In this document: positions 6,849 to 15,532 of the stretch, piece after piece | Numbering within the stretch: position 1 is the stretch's first letter | How the letters are laid out: every line of letters starts with the position of its first letter | Origin: Sphaerisporangium siamense | Lineage (GTDB): Bacteria; Actinomycetota; Actinomycetes; Streptosporangiales; Streptosporangiaceae | Assembly (NCBI RefSeq): GCF_014205275.1 | Contig: NZ_JACHND010000001.1 | Span: 5,766,001 to 5,830,000, forward strand | Direction: 5' to 3' | DNA: 64,000 bases | The notes under the pieces: generated by a model | Database searches by the model: none | What the model was told of the DNA's origin: nothing | The model's input: the letters and a program-made list of their open reading frames with translations, nothing else | Made by a program: the position numbers and the translations under genes

Positions 6849-7877
6849 CTAGTCGAACGGGGCGTACCTGTTCCAGAAGCCGCAGTTGTGCTGCTTGGCG
6901 ATCTCGGTGGTCATGACGCTGTCGCCCGCGGGCGCCAGGGACATCACGGCCGGGTTGGAACGGGTGTACTTCGACCAGTACGGCGTGCCGTCCACCGTCG
7001 GGTCGCCCGTGCGCGCGAACCCGGTCCACTGCGCGACGAGCTGGTTGCCGAGCGTCTGCTGGTTGGCGCTGGCGTTGGTCATGGCGGACTGCAGGAACTG
7101 GTTCTCGTTGACGTGGAAGGCGCCGTTGGGCTTGCTCTGGTCCACGAACGACGCCGGCGGCGCGTCGGCGTTGGCGTTGACGAACCCGAACACCGTGATG
7201 TGCCGGGACAGGCGCTCGTTGTTCAGCAGGGAGGGGCAGACGGAGTTGGAGTCGGCCAGGATGGTGCGGAAGGCCACGTACGGCGCCGGGGCGGGGAAGC
7301 GCTTGAGCGGGTAGCGTTCGAACACCTCACGCGCCAGCGGGCCGTACTGCTCCTTGACCAGCGCCTCGTACTCCTCGGGGGTCTCGGCCACCCGCATCTG
7401 GGTCTCGTCGCGGTCCACGCCGTGGATGAGGGTCACCTTGTTGACGCGTCCCTTCTCGAACGCCTCGGCGGGGGACATGGTGAGGATCTCGCCGTCGACG
7501 ATCGGGCCGAGCGTGCCCTGGTCGGGGGCCATGCCGTTGCCGGCCTTGTCCAGCAGGGTCTTGGCGGGTATCCGCCGCAGGCACGCCGCCACCTGCCGGT
7601 CGGCGTCCCGGCCCTGCGCCTCGCAGCCGAGGGCCGCGGCGAAGCGCTCGCCGGCCTTGCCGGCCTCCTGCAGGGTGGGCAGCCTGGACTTGCAGTCCTG
7701 GGCCTGCCAGGTGGTGTTGACGCCGCGCAGCGAGTTGTACTCGCCGCTCATCGCGATGCCCTTCTGGAACAGGCCCTTGGCGACCGGGGATGCCGTCTGG
7801 GCGCACACGCTGGACCCGCCGGCCGAGGCGCCGTAGATGGTGATGTCGCCCGGGTCGCCGCCGAAGTGCCGGGGCGA
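6849..7877 (-). pseudogene. Carboxylesterase type B, 5'-truncated
   Basis: C-terminal part (about 340 residues) of a para-nitrobenzyl-esterase-like carboxylesterase, normally about 500 residues. The nucleophile elbow GASAGG is present at the extreme N-terminal end. The acidic region (GVDRDETQ) and the catalytic His region (GAFHVNENQF) are also visible. Upstream the frame runs into a TGA at 7878-7880, and the usual first 180-200 residues are missing. An internal start at 7808 exists but would exclude the Ser, so an active enzyme is unlikely. The break lies against the intergenic side of the neighbouring response-regulator gene, so a deletion probably fused the two regions. Confidence 0.75.
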
Positions 7878-8021
7878 TCACCGGACCCGCGTCGGCGGCG
7901 AACGGTCGAATCGTCTCGACCGGCGGCCCGCTGTTCCGCCCACGCCCAGGCGTGCTCAGGCGTGCTCAGTCCGGCGGGTGTCCCGCGACGACGGCCCGGC
8001 CCGGCCGCCGCGGGGCGGGCG

Positions 8022-8693
8022 TCATGGCTCGATCAGGCCGGCGCGGATGGCGTGGCGGGTGAGCTCCAGACGGTCGCGCAGGCCGAGCTTGGCCAGGATG
8101 TTGGCGCGGTGCCGCTCCACCGTCTTGACGCTGATCACCAGCATGTCGGCGATCTGCTTGCTGGAGTGACCCTCGGCGATGAGCTTGACGATCTCCTCCT
8201 CGCGCGGGGTCAGCACGGTGTCGGGCGCCGGCTCGCCCTGCCGGTGGCGCAGCAGGTAGTCGCGGATCAGCGCGGTGACCGCGCCCGGGTAGAGGAACGG
8301 CTCGCCGCGCATGGCGGCCCGGCAGGCCTCCAGCAGGTCGCGGTCGGCGACCGACTTGAGCACGTATCCGCAGGCGCCCGCCTTGAGCGACTCGAACAGG
8401 TACTGCTCGTTGTCGTACATCGACAGCATGAGCAGGCGGATGCCGGGCGCCCGGCGGGAGATCTCGCGGGCGGCCTGGATGCCGGTCATGCGGGGCATGG
8501 CGATGTCCAGGATGGCCAGGTCGACGCCGGGGTCGGCGCCGGAGCGGGTGGCCAGCTCGACGGCCTCGGCGCCGTCGCCCGCCTCGGCCACCACGGTCAG
8601 GTCGGGCTCGGCGTCCAGGATCATCCGCAGCCCGTGCCGGACCAGCGCGTGGTCGTCGGCGAGCAGGATCCGGGTCGGGTGGCCGGGGGTCAT
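8022..8693 (-). CDS. Two-component response regulator, NarL/LuxR family
   Basis: A 223-residue response regulator. The receiver domain has acidic Asp13/Asp14, phospho-acceptor Asp63 (LAILDIAMPRMTG) and a Lys in YVLKSV. The LuxR helix-turn-helix is at about 155-215 (LTPREEEIVKLIAEGHSSKQIADML). ATG at 8693 overlaps the kinase stop codon (ATGA), so the two are translationally coupled. It transcribes toward the truncated carboxylesterase. Confidence 0.93.
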   Translation of the reverse strand: MTPGHPTRILLADDHALVRHGLRMILDAEPDLTVVAEAGDGAEAVELATRSGADPGVDLAILDIAMPRMTGIQAAREISRRAPGIRLLMLSMYDNEQYLFESLKAGACGYVLKSVADRDLLEACRAAMRGEPFLYPGAVTALIRDYLLRHRQGEPAPDTVLTPREEEIVKLIAEGHSSKQIADMLVISVKTVERHRANILAKLGLRDRLELTRHAIRAGLIEP

Positions 8694-9748
8694 GTCGCCT
8701 CCTGGACGGGCGGGGGGACGGCGTGCGGGGGGCCGCCGCCGGGCGGGGCGGGCACGGTGAGCCGCACCTCGGTGCCGCCGCGGGGCCGCTCGCCGATGGA
8801 CAGGCCGGCGCCGATGAGCAGCGCGCGCTCGCGCATGCCGCGGATGCCGGTGCCCTCGCGGATCGGCCCGCCGCGCCCGTCGTCGGCGATGCGCAGCACC
8901 ACCGCGCCCTCCTGTTCGGCCCGCAGGGAGACCTCCACGTGCGAGGCGCCGGCGTGGCGTGCCACGTTGGTCAGGCCCTCCTGGGCGATGCGGTAGATCA
9001 CCAGCTCGGCCTCCCCGCCCATCCCGGGCAGCCGCGGGTCCAGCAGCCGGGTGACCGGCACACCGCTGACCTCGGAGAACTCGCTCATCAACGCGTTCAT
9101 CGCGGCGGGAAGGCCGAGATCGTCCAGCACGCCGGGCCGCAGCCGGCGGGCGATGCGGCGCACCTCGTCCAGGCTCGCGCGGACGGTCTCCTGCACCGTG
9201 CGCAGGTCCTCGCGCAGGTCCTCCGGCGCGCGGTCCACGCCGCGCTTGAGGCCGAGCAGGACCACGGTCAGGCTCTGGCCGATCTCGTCGTGCAGCTCGC
9301 GGGCGATGCGCTGGCGTTCGGCCTCCTGGGCGGCCAGGGCGTGGGCGCTGCTGGCGCTGCGCTCGGCCTCCAGCCGGTCCAGCATGGCGTTGAACGTCCC
9401 GACCAGGGCGCCGAGCTCGCCACCGCCGCCGGGGCACCGCGCGGAGGGGCGCAGCAGGTCCACCCGTTCCATCAGCGCGGTCAGCGCGGCGAGCGGCGCC
9501 AGGCCGCGGCGCAGCAGCAGCGCGTTGGCGCCCAGCATCAGCGCGAGCCCGGCCGCCAGGACGGGCACCTCGGTGAGCAGCACGGGCGAGGAGATCGTCG
9601 CCGGTGACAGGGCCAGCACCGTCAGCCCGGCGGCGAACACCAGCCCGTTGATGAGCATGATCCGTCCGAGCAGCGCCGAGGCCATCGGGCGGGCGCGCCC
9701 GCGGGCGTCCCGGCCCGGCCCGGCGTGGCGGCTGGCTGCAGCGGTCAT
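8690..9748 (-). CDS. Sensor histidine kinase with HAMP-like linker
   Basis: Membrane kinase of 352 residues. Two hydrophobic helices (about 27-48 and 55-82) are followed by a HAMP-like linker (RGLAPLAALTALMERV...GTFNAMLDRLEAE). The HisKA_3 helix has His153 ([13 protein letters not shown]), and the ATPase domain has YRIAQEGLTNVARHA and DDGRGG...GTGIRGMRERA. The short loop between the two membrane helices means little extracellular sensing surface. It overlaps its regulator by 4 bp. Confidence 0.92.
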   Translation of the reverse strand: MTAAASRHAGPGRDARGRARPMASALLGRIMLINGLVFAAGLTVLALSPATISSPVLLTEVPVLAAGLALMLGANALLLRRGLAPLAALTALMERVDLLRPSARCPGGGGELGALVGTFNAMLDRLEAERSASSAHALAAQEAERQRIARELHDEIGQSLTVVLLGLKRGVDRAPEDLREDLRTVQETVRASLDEVRRIARRLRPGVLDDLGLPAAMNALMSEFSEVSGVPVTRLLDPRLPGMGGEAELVIYRIAQEGLTNVARHAGASHVEVSLRAEQEGAVVLRIADDGRGGPIREGTGIRGMRERALLIGAGLSIGERPRGGTEVRLTVPAPPGGGPPHAVPPPVQEAT

Positions 9749-10073
9749 GCCTCCAGCCTGCCGGACCCGGGCGCGGGGCGTCCATCGGCGTCACCCCTCA
9801 TCGGCGCGGCACGCCACCCGCGCGGACCGTCCCGGTCTACAGGGTCGCCACCAGGGAAAATGGGTGCCGGTACCGATGGCGGGGTCCCGGCGGCGGGCGA
9901 AAGACTGAACGACGGGGATCCCCACCAACGTGAAGCCGCCTGCGACGTCCCGGCGAGATGGGACGGCGCCGGCGGCGCGACGACCGGCCGTGACAGGACG
10001 GCGGGCCCGGACCGGCGGGCCGGCCTTCTAGTTACCAGGCACCATATATCGGCATATCGACGGAGGTTCTTTG
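9749..10073. other. Divergent intergenic region, no gene seen
   Basis: These 325 bp separate the minus-strand kinase from the plus-strand antiporter. There is no convincing reading frame. GC-rich inverted segments near 9995-10030 could form hairpins, and an AT-rich stretch at 10041-10060 holds a tandem ATATCG-GC-ATATCG just before the antiporter ribosome binding site. I looked for a ydaO or yybP-ykoY type riboswitch and found no matching conserved core. Confidence 0.4.
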
Positions 10074-11195
10074 GTGAACGCCCCACCGGCCGCCACGGTC
10101 ACCGGCTCACCGCTGGCGACGGTCGCCAGAATCGTGCCCATCGTGGCCGTGGGCGTGCTGATCGGGGTGTGGGGACGCACGCTGCCCGTCGCCGTCGAGG
10201 TGGTCGTGGTCGCGCTGCTGGCCGCCTCGGTGCTGGCCGCGGTGCACCACGCCGAGGTGGTCGCGCACCGGGTGGGGGAGCCGTTCGGCTCGCTGATCCT
10301 GGCCGTGGCCGTCACCGTCATCGAGGTCGGCCTCATCATCACCCTGATGATCAGCGGCGGCCCGGCCACCGCGTCCCTGGCCAGGGACACCGTCTTCGCC
10401 GCCGTCATGATCACCTGTAACGGCATCGTGGGCCTGTCGCTGCTGCTCGCCGCCCTGCGCACCCGCACCGCCCGCTTCAACGCCGAGGGCACGGGCGCGG
10501 CGCTCACCACGGTCATCACGCTGGCGACGCTGAGCCTGGTGCTGCCCACCTTCACCACCAGCGCCCCGGGCCCGGAGTTCTCCCCTCCGCAGCTCGCCTT
10601 CGCCGCCTTCGCCTCCCTCATCCTGTACGCGCTGTTCGTCTTCGTGCAGAGCGTGCGCCACCGCTCCTACTTCCTCACCCCCGGCGCCGGCGAGGTCCGT
10701 GACGGGGAGGACGACGACGCCCACGCGGCCGGCCCGTCCAACCGCACCGCCCTGATCAGCCTCGCGCTGCTGCTGGCGGCCCTGGTCGCGGTCGTCGGCC
10801 TGGCCAAGGTCGAGTCCGGCACGATCGAGCACAGCGTCGCCGCGGCCGGGCTGCCGCAGTCGGTGGTCGGCGTGGTCATCGCCCTGCTGATCCTGCTGCC
10901 GGAGACCCTGGCCGCCGCGCGCAACGCCCGCCGCAACCGCACCCAGATCAGCCTCAACCTGGCACTCGGCTCGGCCATGGCCAGCATCGGCCTGACCATC
11001 CCCGCCATCGCCGTGGCCTCGATCTGGCTGTCGGGCCCGCTCGTGCTCGGCCTCGGGGCCCTGCAGATCGTGCTGCTGGCCCTCACCGCCGGGGTCGGCA
11101 TCCTCACCGTCATGCCCGGCCGCTCCACCCTGCTCCAGGCCGCCGTCCACCTCGTGCTGTGCGCCGCCTACCTGTTCCTCGCCGCCAACCCGTGA
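10074..11195 (+). CDS. chaA: ChaA-type Ca2+(Na+/K+)/H+ antiporter
   Basis: Membrane exchanger of 373 residues with about 11 predicted helices. Both conserved alpha-repeat signatures of the CaCA superfamily are present: HHAEVVAHRVGEPFGSLILAVAVTVIEVGLI in the first half, and VVGVVIALLILLPETLAAARNARRNRTQISLNLALGSAMASIGLTIP in the second. The acidic residues in GEP...TVIE and LLPE are the expected ion ligands. A short acidic loop (DGEDDDAHAA) joins the two halves. GTG at 10074 lies 7 bases after GGAGG; TTG at 10071 is the alternative. It acts in cation efflux or pH balance. Confidence 0.92.
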   Translation: MNAPPAATVTGSPLATVARIVPIVAVGVLIGVWGRTLPVAVEVVVVALLAASVLAAVHHAEVVAHRVGEPFGSLILAVAVTVIEVGLIITLMISGGPATASLARDTVFAAVMITCNGIVGLSLLLAALRTRTARFNAEGTGAALTTVITLATLSLVLPTFTTSAPGPEFSPPQLAFAAFASLILYALFVFVQSVRHRSYFLTPGAGEVRDGEDDDAHAAGPSNRTALISLALLLAALVAVVGLAKVESGTIEHSVAAAGLPQSVVGVVIALLILLPETLAAARNARRNRTQISLNLALGSAMASIGLTIPAIAVASIWLSGPLVLGLGALQIVLLALTAGVGILTVMPGRSTLLQAAVHLVLCAAYLFLAANP

Positions 11196-11277
11196 CCCCG
11201 CGCCACCGGAGGTATGCTCGGCCTCACCCGGGCGACCGCCTGTGACCGCTCCGAGGGAAGGGCCGCGAGGACACGCC

Positions 11278-12246
11278 ATGGCCACCGCTCCGCCCGTGTC
11301 GTTCGACGACGTCCGCGCGGCCGCCGCCCGCCTGGAGGGCGTCGCGCACCGCACCCCCGTCCTCACCTCCCGCACCCTGAACGCCCTGGTCGGCGCCGAG
11401 GTGTTCATCAAGTGCGAGAACTTCCAGCGCGTCGGCGCCTTCAAGTTCCGCGGCGCCTACAACGCCGCCGCCCGGCTCGCGCACGAGCGGCCGGCCAAGG
11501 GCGTCGCCGCCTACTCCTCCGGCAACCACGCCCAGGCCGTCGCGCTGGCCGCCCGCGAGCTGGACGCCCGCGCCGTCATCCTGATGCCCGCCGACGCCCC
11601 CCGCTCCAAGGTGGCGGCCACCGCCGCCTACGGCGCCGAGATCGTCACCTACGACCGCTACACCGAGGACCGCGCCGCGCTCGGCCGAGCCCTGGCCGAG
11701 GAACGCGGCCTGGCCCTCATCCCGCCCTACGACCACTCCGACGTCATCGCCGGGCAGGGCACCGCCGCCCTGGAACTGCTCCAGGAGACCGGGGAACTCG
11801 GCGCCCTCGTCGTGCCGGTCGGCGGCGGCGGCCTCATGGCCGGCAGCGCCATCACGGCCACGGCGCTGCACCCGGCGATCCGGCTCATCGGCGTGGAACC
11901 GGAGAACGGCGACGACACCAAACGCTCCCTGGAGAGCGGCCGGCGCGTCACCATCCCCGTCCCCCGCACCATCGCCGACGGCCAGGCCCTGGCCACCCCC
12001 GGTGAGATCACCTTCGCCGTCAACCGGCGCCTGGTCGAGGCCATCGCCCTGGTCGGCGACGAGGAGATCGTCCACGCCATGCGCTTCGCCTTCGAACGCC
12101 TGAAGATCGTCCTAGAACCCAGCGGCGCCACCGCACTGGCCGCCCTCATGGCCGGCCACCTCACCCCCCTCCCACCCCGAATCGGCGTCATCGCCTCCGG
12201 CGGCAACATCGACACCCGCAGATTCCGCGAACTCGTCGGCGACTGA
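11278..12246 (+). CDS. PLP-dependent threonine/serine dehydratase (no ACT domain)
   Basis: Fold-type II PLP enzyme of 322 residues, the catabolic threonine ammonia-lyase/serine racemase type. The Schiff-base Lys lies in AFKFRGAYNA, the substrate loop is SSGNHAQA, and the phosphate-binding Gly loop is VGGGGL. It ends soon after the catalytic domain, so it lacks the regulatory domain of biosynthetic IlvA. Likely reactions are threonine to 2-oxobutyrate, serine to pyruvate, or hydroxyaspartate dehydration; sequence alone does not separate them. ATG at 11278 has GAGG 8 bases upstream; an in-frame start at 11242 is less likely. Confidence 0.9.
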   Translation: MATAPPVSFDDVRAAAARLEGVAHRTPVLTSRTLNALVGAEVFIKCENFQRVGAFKFRGAYNAAARLAHERPAKGVAAYSSGNHAQAVALAARELDARAVILMPADAPRSKVAATAAYGAEIVTYDRYTEDRAALGRALAEERGLALIPPYDHSDVIAGQGTAALELLQETGELGALVVPVGGGGLMAGSAITATALHPAIRLIGVEPENGDDTKRSLESGRRVTIPVPRTIADGQALATPGEITFAVNRRLVEAIALVGDEEIVHAMRFAFERLKIVLEPSGATALAALMAGHLTPLPPRIGVIASGGNIDTRRFRELVGD

Positions 12247-12378
12247 CCCCGTCGTGACACATGGCGGCCGGGACACCTATCGTTGTGGATCACGGCCGGT
12301 GGGCAGGCGGCCGTGCCATCGGCCGGTGGTCCGGCGGTGGCCCGCGCGGGCAGCGTTCCAGAAGTCTGGAGTTCGAGG

Positions 12379-13641
12379 ATGCCGACGCACTCCACGGCCG
12401 GCCGGGCCGGCCGGTGGGGCATGTCAGCCCGGTCCCACGCCACCATCGACGCGCTGGAACACCTCGTCGCCGGGGTGGCCACCGCCACCCTGGCGCTGGT
12501 CGCGCTGCTCGGGCTGGTGATGATCGCGCTGCTGTGCCTGGCCGGGGTGGGACTGCTCCTGGCGCCCGCCACGCTGGGCGTGCTGCACGCCGCCGCCGAC
12601 CGGGAGCGCGGCCGGCTGACGCGCTGGGGGCCGGAGCTCATCGGCCCCGAACCCCCGCCGCGCGAACTGCGCGCCGCGCTGGCGAGCCCGACCGTGCGCA
12701 GGGAGGTGGGCTGGGCCGCCTGCCACGCGACCGCCGGCCTGGTGCTCGGCGTGATCGGCATGACGTTGCCGTTCGGCGCGGTGGTCGGGCTGACCTTCCC
12801 GCTGTGGTGGTGGGTGCTGCCGGACCAGGGCGGCATCGTCATCGGGCTGTGGACGTTGAGCGCCCAGGGCCTGCCGGACACGCTGGGCGTGGGCGCGACC
12901 GGCATGCTGTGGGTCGTGCTGTGCCTGCTCCTGGCCCCCGGCCTGGCCCGGCTGCAGGCCTGGCCGGGACGCCGGCTGCTGCCCGCCGCCCCCGGCACCG
13001 ACCTGGCGCTGCGGGTCGCCCACCTCACCGCGACGCGGGCGGCGGCGCTGGACGCGCACGCCGCCGAGCTGCGGCGCATCGAACGCTCGCTGCACGACGG
13101 CACCCAGAACCGGCTCGTGGCGGTCACCGTCCTGCTCGGCGCCCTCCGCCGCGCCATGACCCGTGACCCCGCCACCGCAGAAGAGATCCTCGACCGCGCC
13201 CAAGGGGCGGCGGAACAGGCCCTGGCGGAACTGCGCGCGGTGGTGCGCACGATCCTGCCCCCGGTGCTGGAGAACCGGAGCCTGGCCGACGCGCTCACCG
13301 GGCTGGCCGCCGCCTGCCCGATCCCCTGCACGGTCACCGCCGACCTGCCGGGCAGGTGCGCCGTCTCGGTGGAGGCCACCGCCTACTTCGTGGCGGCCGA
13401 AGCCCTCACCAACATCGCCCGGCACAGCCGGGCCGCGCACGCCACCGTCACCGTCCACCGGGACGAGGACCGCCTGCGCCTGCGGGTCACCGACGACGGC
13501 CACGGCGGCGCCGACGAGCGCGCCGGGTCCGGCCTCTGTGGGATCCGCCGCCGGGCCGAGGCGCACGACGGCACCTTCACCCTGACCAGCCCGCCCGGAG
13601 GACCGACCGTCCTGACGGTGAGCCTGCCCTGCGGAGCGTGA
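12379..13641 (+). CDS. Orphan sensor histidine kinase with putative-sensor domain
   Basis: Membrane kinase of 420 residues. The N-terminal half has four hydrophobic segments (about 35-65, 115-142, 150-170, 172-192), resembling the actinobacterial putative-sensor domain. The HisKA_3 helix reads ERSLHDGTQNRL with His239. The ATPase region has AAEALTNIARHSRA and DDGHGGADERAGSGLCGIRRRAEA. No response regulator follows; the next gene encodes a secreted protein, so the partner is elsewhere. ATG at 12379 is preceded by GGAG 7 bases away; ATG at 12421 is an alternative. Confidence 0.88.
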   Translation: MPTHSTAGRAGRWGMSARSHATIDALEHLVAGVATATLALVALLGLVMIALLCLAGVGLLLAPATLGVLHAAADRERGRLTRWGPELIGPEPPPRELRAALASPTVRREVGWAACHATAGLVLGVIGMTLPFGAVVGLTFPLWWWVLPDQGGIVIGLWTLSAQGLPDTLGVGATGMLWVVLCLLLAPGLARLQAWPGRRLLPAAPGTDLALRVAHLTATRAAALDAHAAELRRIERSLHDGTQNRLVAVTVLLGALRRAMTRDPATAEEILDRAQGAAEQALAELRAVVRTILPPVLENRSLADALTGLAAACPIPCTVTADLPGRCAVSVEATAYFVAAEALTNIARHSRAAHATVTVHRDEDRLRLRVTDDGHGGADERAGSGLCGIRRRAEAHDGTFTLTSPPGGPTVLTVSLPCGA

Positions 13642-13792
13642 CCGCCGCCCGCGCGGCGGCGTGACCGGGCGGGGGCCCATAACACCCGGATATGAGAACT
13701 TGTTGCTATCCGTAACGGAGATCCGGTGTCAGCGTGAGGGGAGGCGGTGTGCGGCCCGGTCGCGCCGCGGAGGTGGGAGGGAGGCACATGAC

Positions 13793-14938
13793 GTGAAGCG
13801 CTTGGTCCGCCTTTGCGCGGTGGTGCTGGCGGCGGTGATGGCCGGGAGCCTCGCCGACCCCGCCCTCGCCATCCCGCCCGAGCCCGACTACACCGTCGCG
13901 CTGACCGAGACCTCGGGCACCACCGACCAGGGGGGCGTGGCGAGCACCACGTTCACCAGCACGGTCATCACCGGAGGGACGAGCATCGCCCTGTCGGCGA
14001 GCGGCGTGCCCGAGGGGGTGACCGTGACCTTCGCCCCCGAGTACACTTACAGCGGCGGCGGCTCGGCCGTCGCGATCACCACCTCGCGTTCCACGCCGCC
14101 GGGCACCTACCCGATCGGCATCGACGCGCGGGCCGGCAAGAGCCACTCGGTGACGTACACGCTGACCGTCGTCCCGGCCGACCCGGCGAACGACTTCACC
14201 GTGGCGCTGAGCGACCCGGCGCCCACCGTGGACCGCGGGACCTCCGGCACCGTCACCCTGACCAGCGCCGCGGGCGGCGCGGCGCCGCAGAGCGTCGCGC
14301 TGTCGGCCGTGGTCGCCCACCAGGGCATCGGGGTGTCCATCGCGCCCGCGACGATCACCAGCGGCGAGAGCGGCGTGATCACGCTGTCCCCGGCGAACCT
14401 GCCGTTCGGCTCCTACAACGTCATCGTCTACGCGTCCGGCGCCGTCAGGCGGGCCGCGGCGCTGCGGCTGACCGTACGCGACGGGCGTCCCGACGACTTC
14501 TCCGTCCGGCTGCTGCCCGCCGCCGCGACGGTCGACGCCGGGCAGGGGTCGAGCACGACGGCGCTGCTGCAGACCACCCAGGGCCGCAGGCAGCGGGTCA
14601 CCTTCTCCTCCTCCGGCGCGCCGGAGGGCGTGACCGTCACCGGGTGGCCCAGCCCCGCCGACAGCGACGCCTACGTCGCGGTGCGCGTGGTGGTGGGCCA
14701 GAAGGTGCCCGGGGGCACCTATCCGATCACCCTGGCCTTCACCGGCAGCGTCACCCACACCGCCACCTACACCCTGACGGTGCGGCCGCGGGTCATCCCG
14801 GCCTGGAAGCCCAACTACGTCTACTTCATCGGCGACCTGGCGGGCTACGACGGCGTGGTCTACCGGTGCACCTACCAGCACACCTCCATGCCCGGCTGGG
14901 AGCCGCCGCGCATGCCGAGCCTGTGGACCGTCTGGTGA
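13793..14938 (+). CDS. Secreted Ig-like repeat protein with C-terminal CBM5/12 module
   Basis: Exported protein of 381 residues. The Sec signal peptide is VKRLVRLCAVVLAAVMAG followed by SLADPALA, cleaved near residue 26. Three similar beta-rich repeats of about 100 residues follow (starts YTVALTET, FTVALSDP, FSVRLLPA), each ending in a TYPI...TYTLTV-type strand. The last 45 residues form a CBM5/12-type module (AWKPNYVYFIGDLAGYDGVVYRC...HTSMPGWEPP...LW) that in this family binds chitin or cellulose through the Trp/Tyr residues. No catalytic domain is seen, so it may anchor to polysaccharide. GTG at 13793 lies after GGGAGGGAGG. Confidence 0.88.
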   Translation: MKRLVRLCAVVLAAVMAGSLADPALAIPPEPDYTVALTETSGTTDQGGVASTTFTSTVITGGTSIALSASGVPEGVTVTFAPEYTYSGGGSAVAITTSRSTPPGTYPIGIDARAGKSHSVTYTLTVVPADPANDFTVALSDPAPTVDRGTSGTVTLTSAAGGAAPQSVALSAVVAHQGIGVSIAPATITSGESGVITLSPANLPFGSYNVIVYASGAVRRAAALRLTVRDGRPDDFSVRLLPAAATVDAGQGSSTTALLQTTQGRRQRVTFSSSGAPEGVTVTGWPSPADSDAYVAVRVVVGQKVPGGTYPITLAFTGSVTHTATYTLTVRPRVIPAWKPNYVYFIGDLAGYDGVVYRCTYQHTSMPGWEPPRMPSLWTVW

Positions 14939-15103
14939 CAGGCGGGAAGGGGCGCGGCCCTCGGCCGGGTCCGCCCGGCGGCGGCTCGTGCCACCGGGGT
15001 ACCCGGCGCGGCAGGTGGTGACCAGGGCGCCGGTCTCGGCGTAGCCGGCCGAGGACACCCCGGCCCGGCGGAGGACGCGGGTACCGGCCGCTGTCGTGGT
15101 GGT

Positions 15104-15265
15104 TCAGGCTCCCCTGCCGCCGCGGGGGCCGCTGGTGGTGAAGCCGGTGGTCGCGGCGGTGCCCGCCGTGATGCGCGTGCCCGCCCGGGCGGGCACGGCC
15201 AGGCCGGTCGGACGGGTGTGAATCCCCACCGTGGTCATGACCGCGGGGTTCCTTGTGGAGGCCAT
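15104..15265 (-). CDS. Small Thr/Gly/Ala-rich protein, unknown function
   Basis: A 53-residue frame beginning MASTRNPAVMTTVGIHTRP and ending TTSGPRGGRGA. ATG at 15265 is preceded by AAAGGAAA, an acceptable ribosome binding site, and the upstream DNA is AT-richer than average. Third codon positions are almost all G or C after the first few codons, which supports real coding. It contains 10 Thr, no Cys and no membrane segment. It is divergent from the SARP-NACHT gene. I do not recognise the family. Confidence 0.5.
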   Translation of the reverse strand: MASTRNPAVMTTVGIHTRPTGLAVPARAGTRITAGTAATTGFTTSGPRGGRGA

Positions 15266-15532
15266 TTTCGGTTTCCTTTCGCGTGGGCCGGAATGCGCGG
15301 CCGGTCGGCGCCCCGGCGGCCGTCCCGTCTTTTCGGGAAAGCGGCGTGCGGCCGTTTTCCGAGCGGTCGGGCCGCCGTGGGCCTTTGACGGTTCCGAGCG
15401 TGCCGCCGGCCGCGCGAGTACGGCTTTCATGGCGCCTTAGTGGCTGGTCGGAAAGGTTCGGCGCCGATCGTTCCGCTCGTCTTCTTCTCGCGGGCTACCG
15501 TAGGTTCAGGGGCGGGGGTCCGAGGAGGTTGC

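Noticed and set aside
9749..10073. Riboswitch upstream of the cation antiporter
   Set aside because: No match to the conserved cores of ydaO, yybP-ykoY or M-box that I could see; only generic GC hairpins.
10107..11444. Minus-strand frame of 445 codons opposite the antiporter
   Set aside because: Asp/Gly/His/Arg-rich shadow; the plus strand has clear CaCA antiporter motifs.
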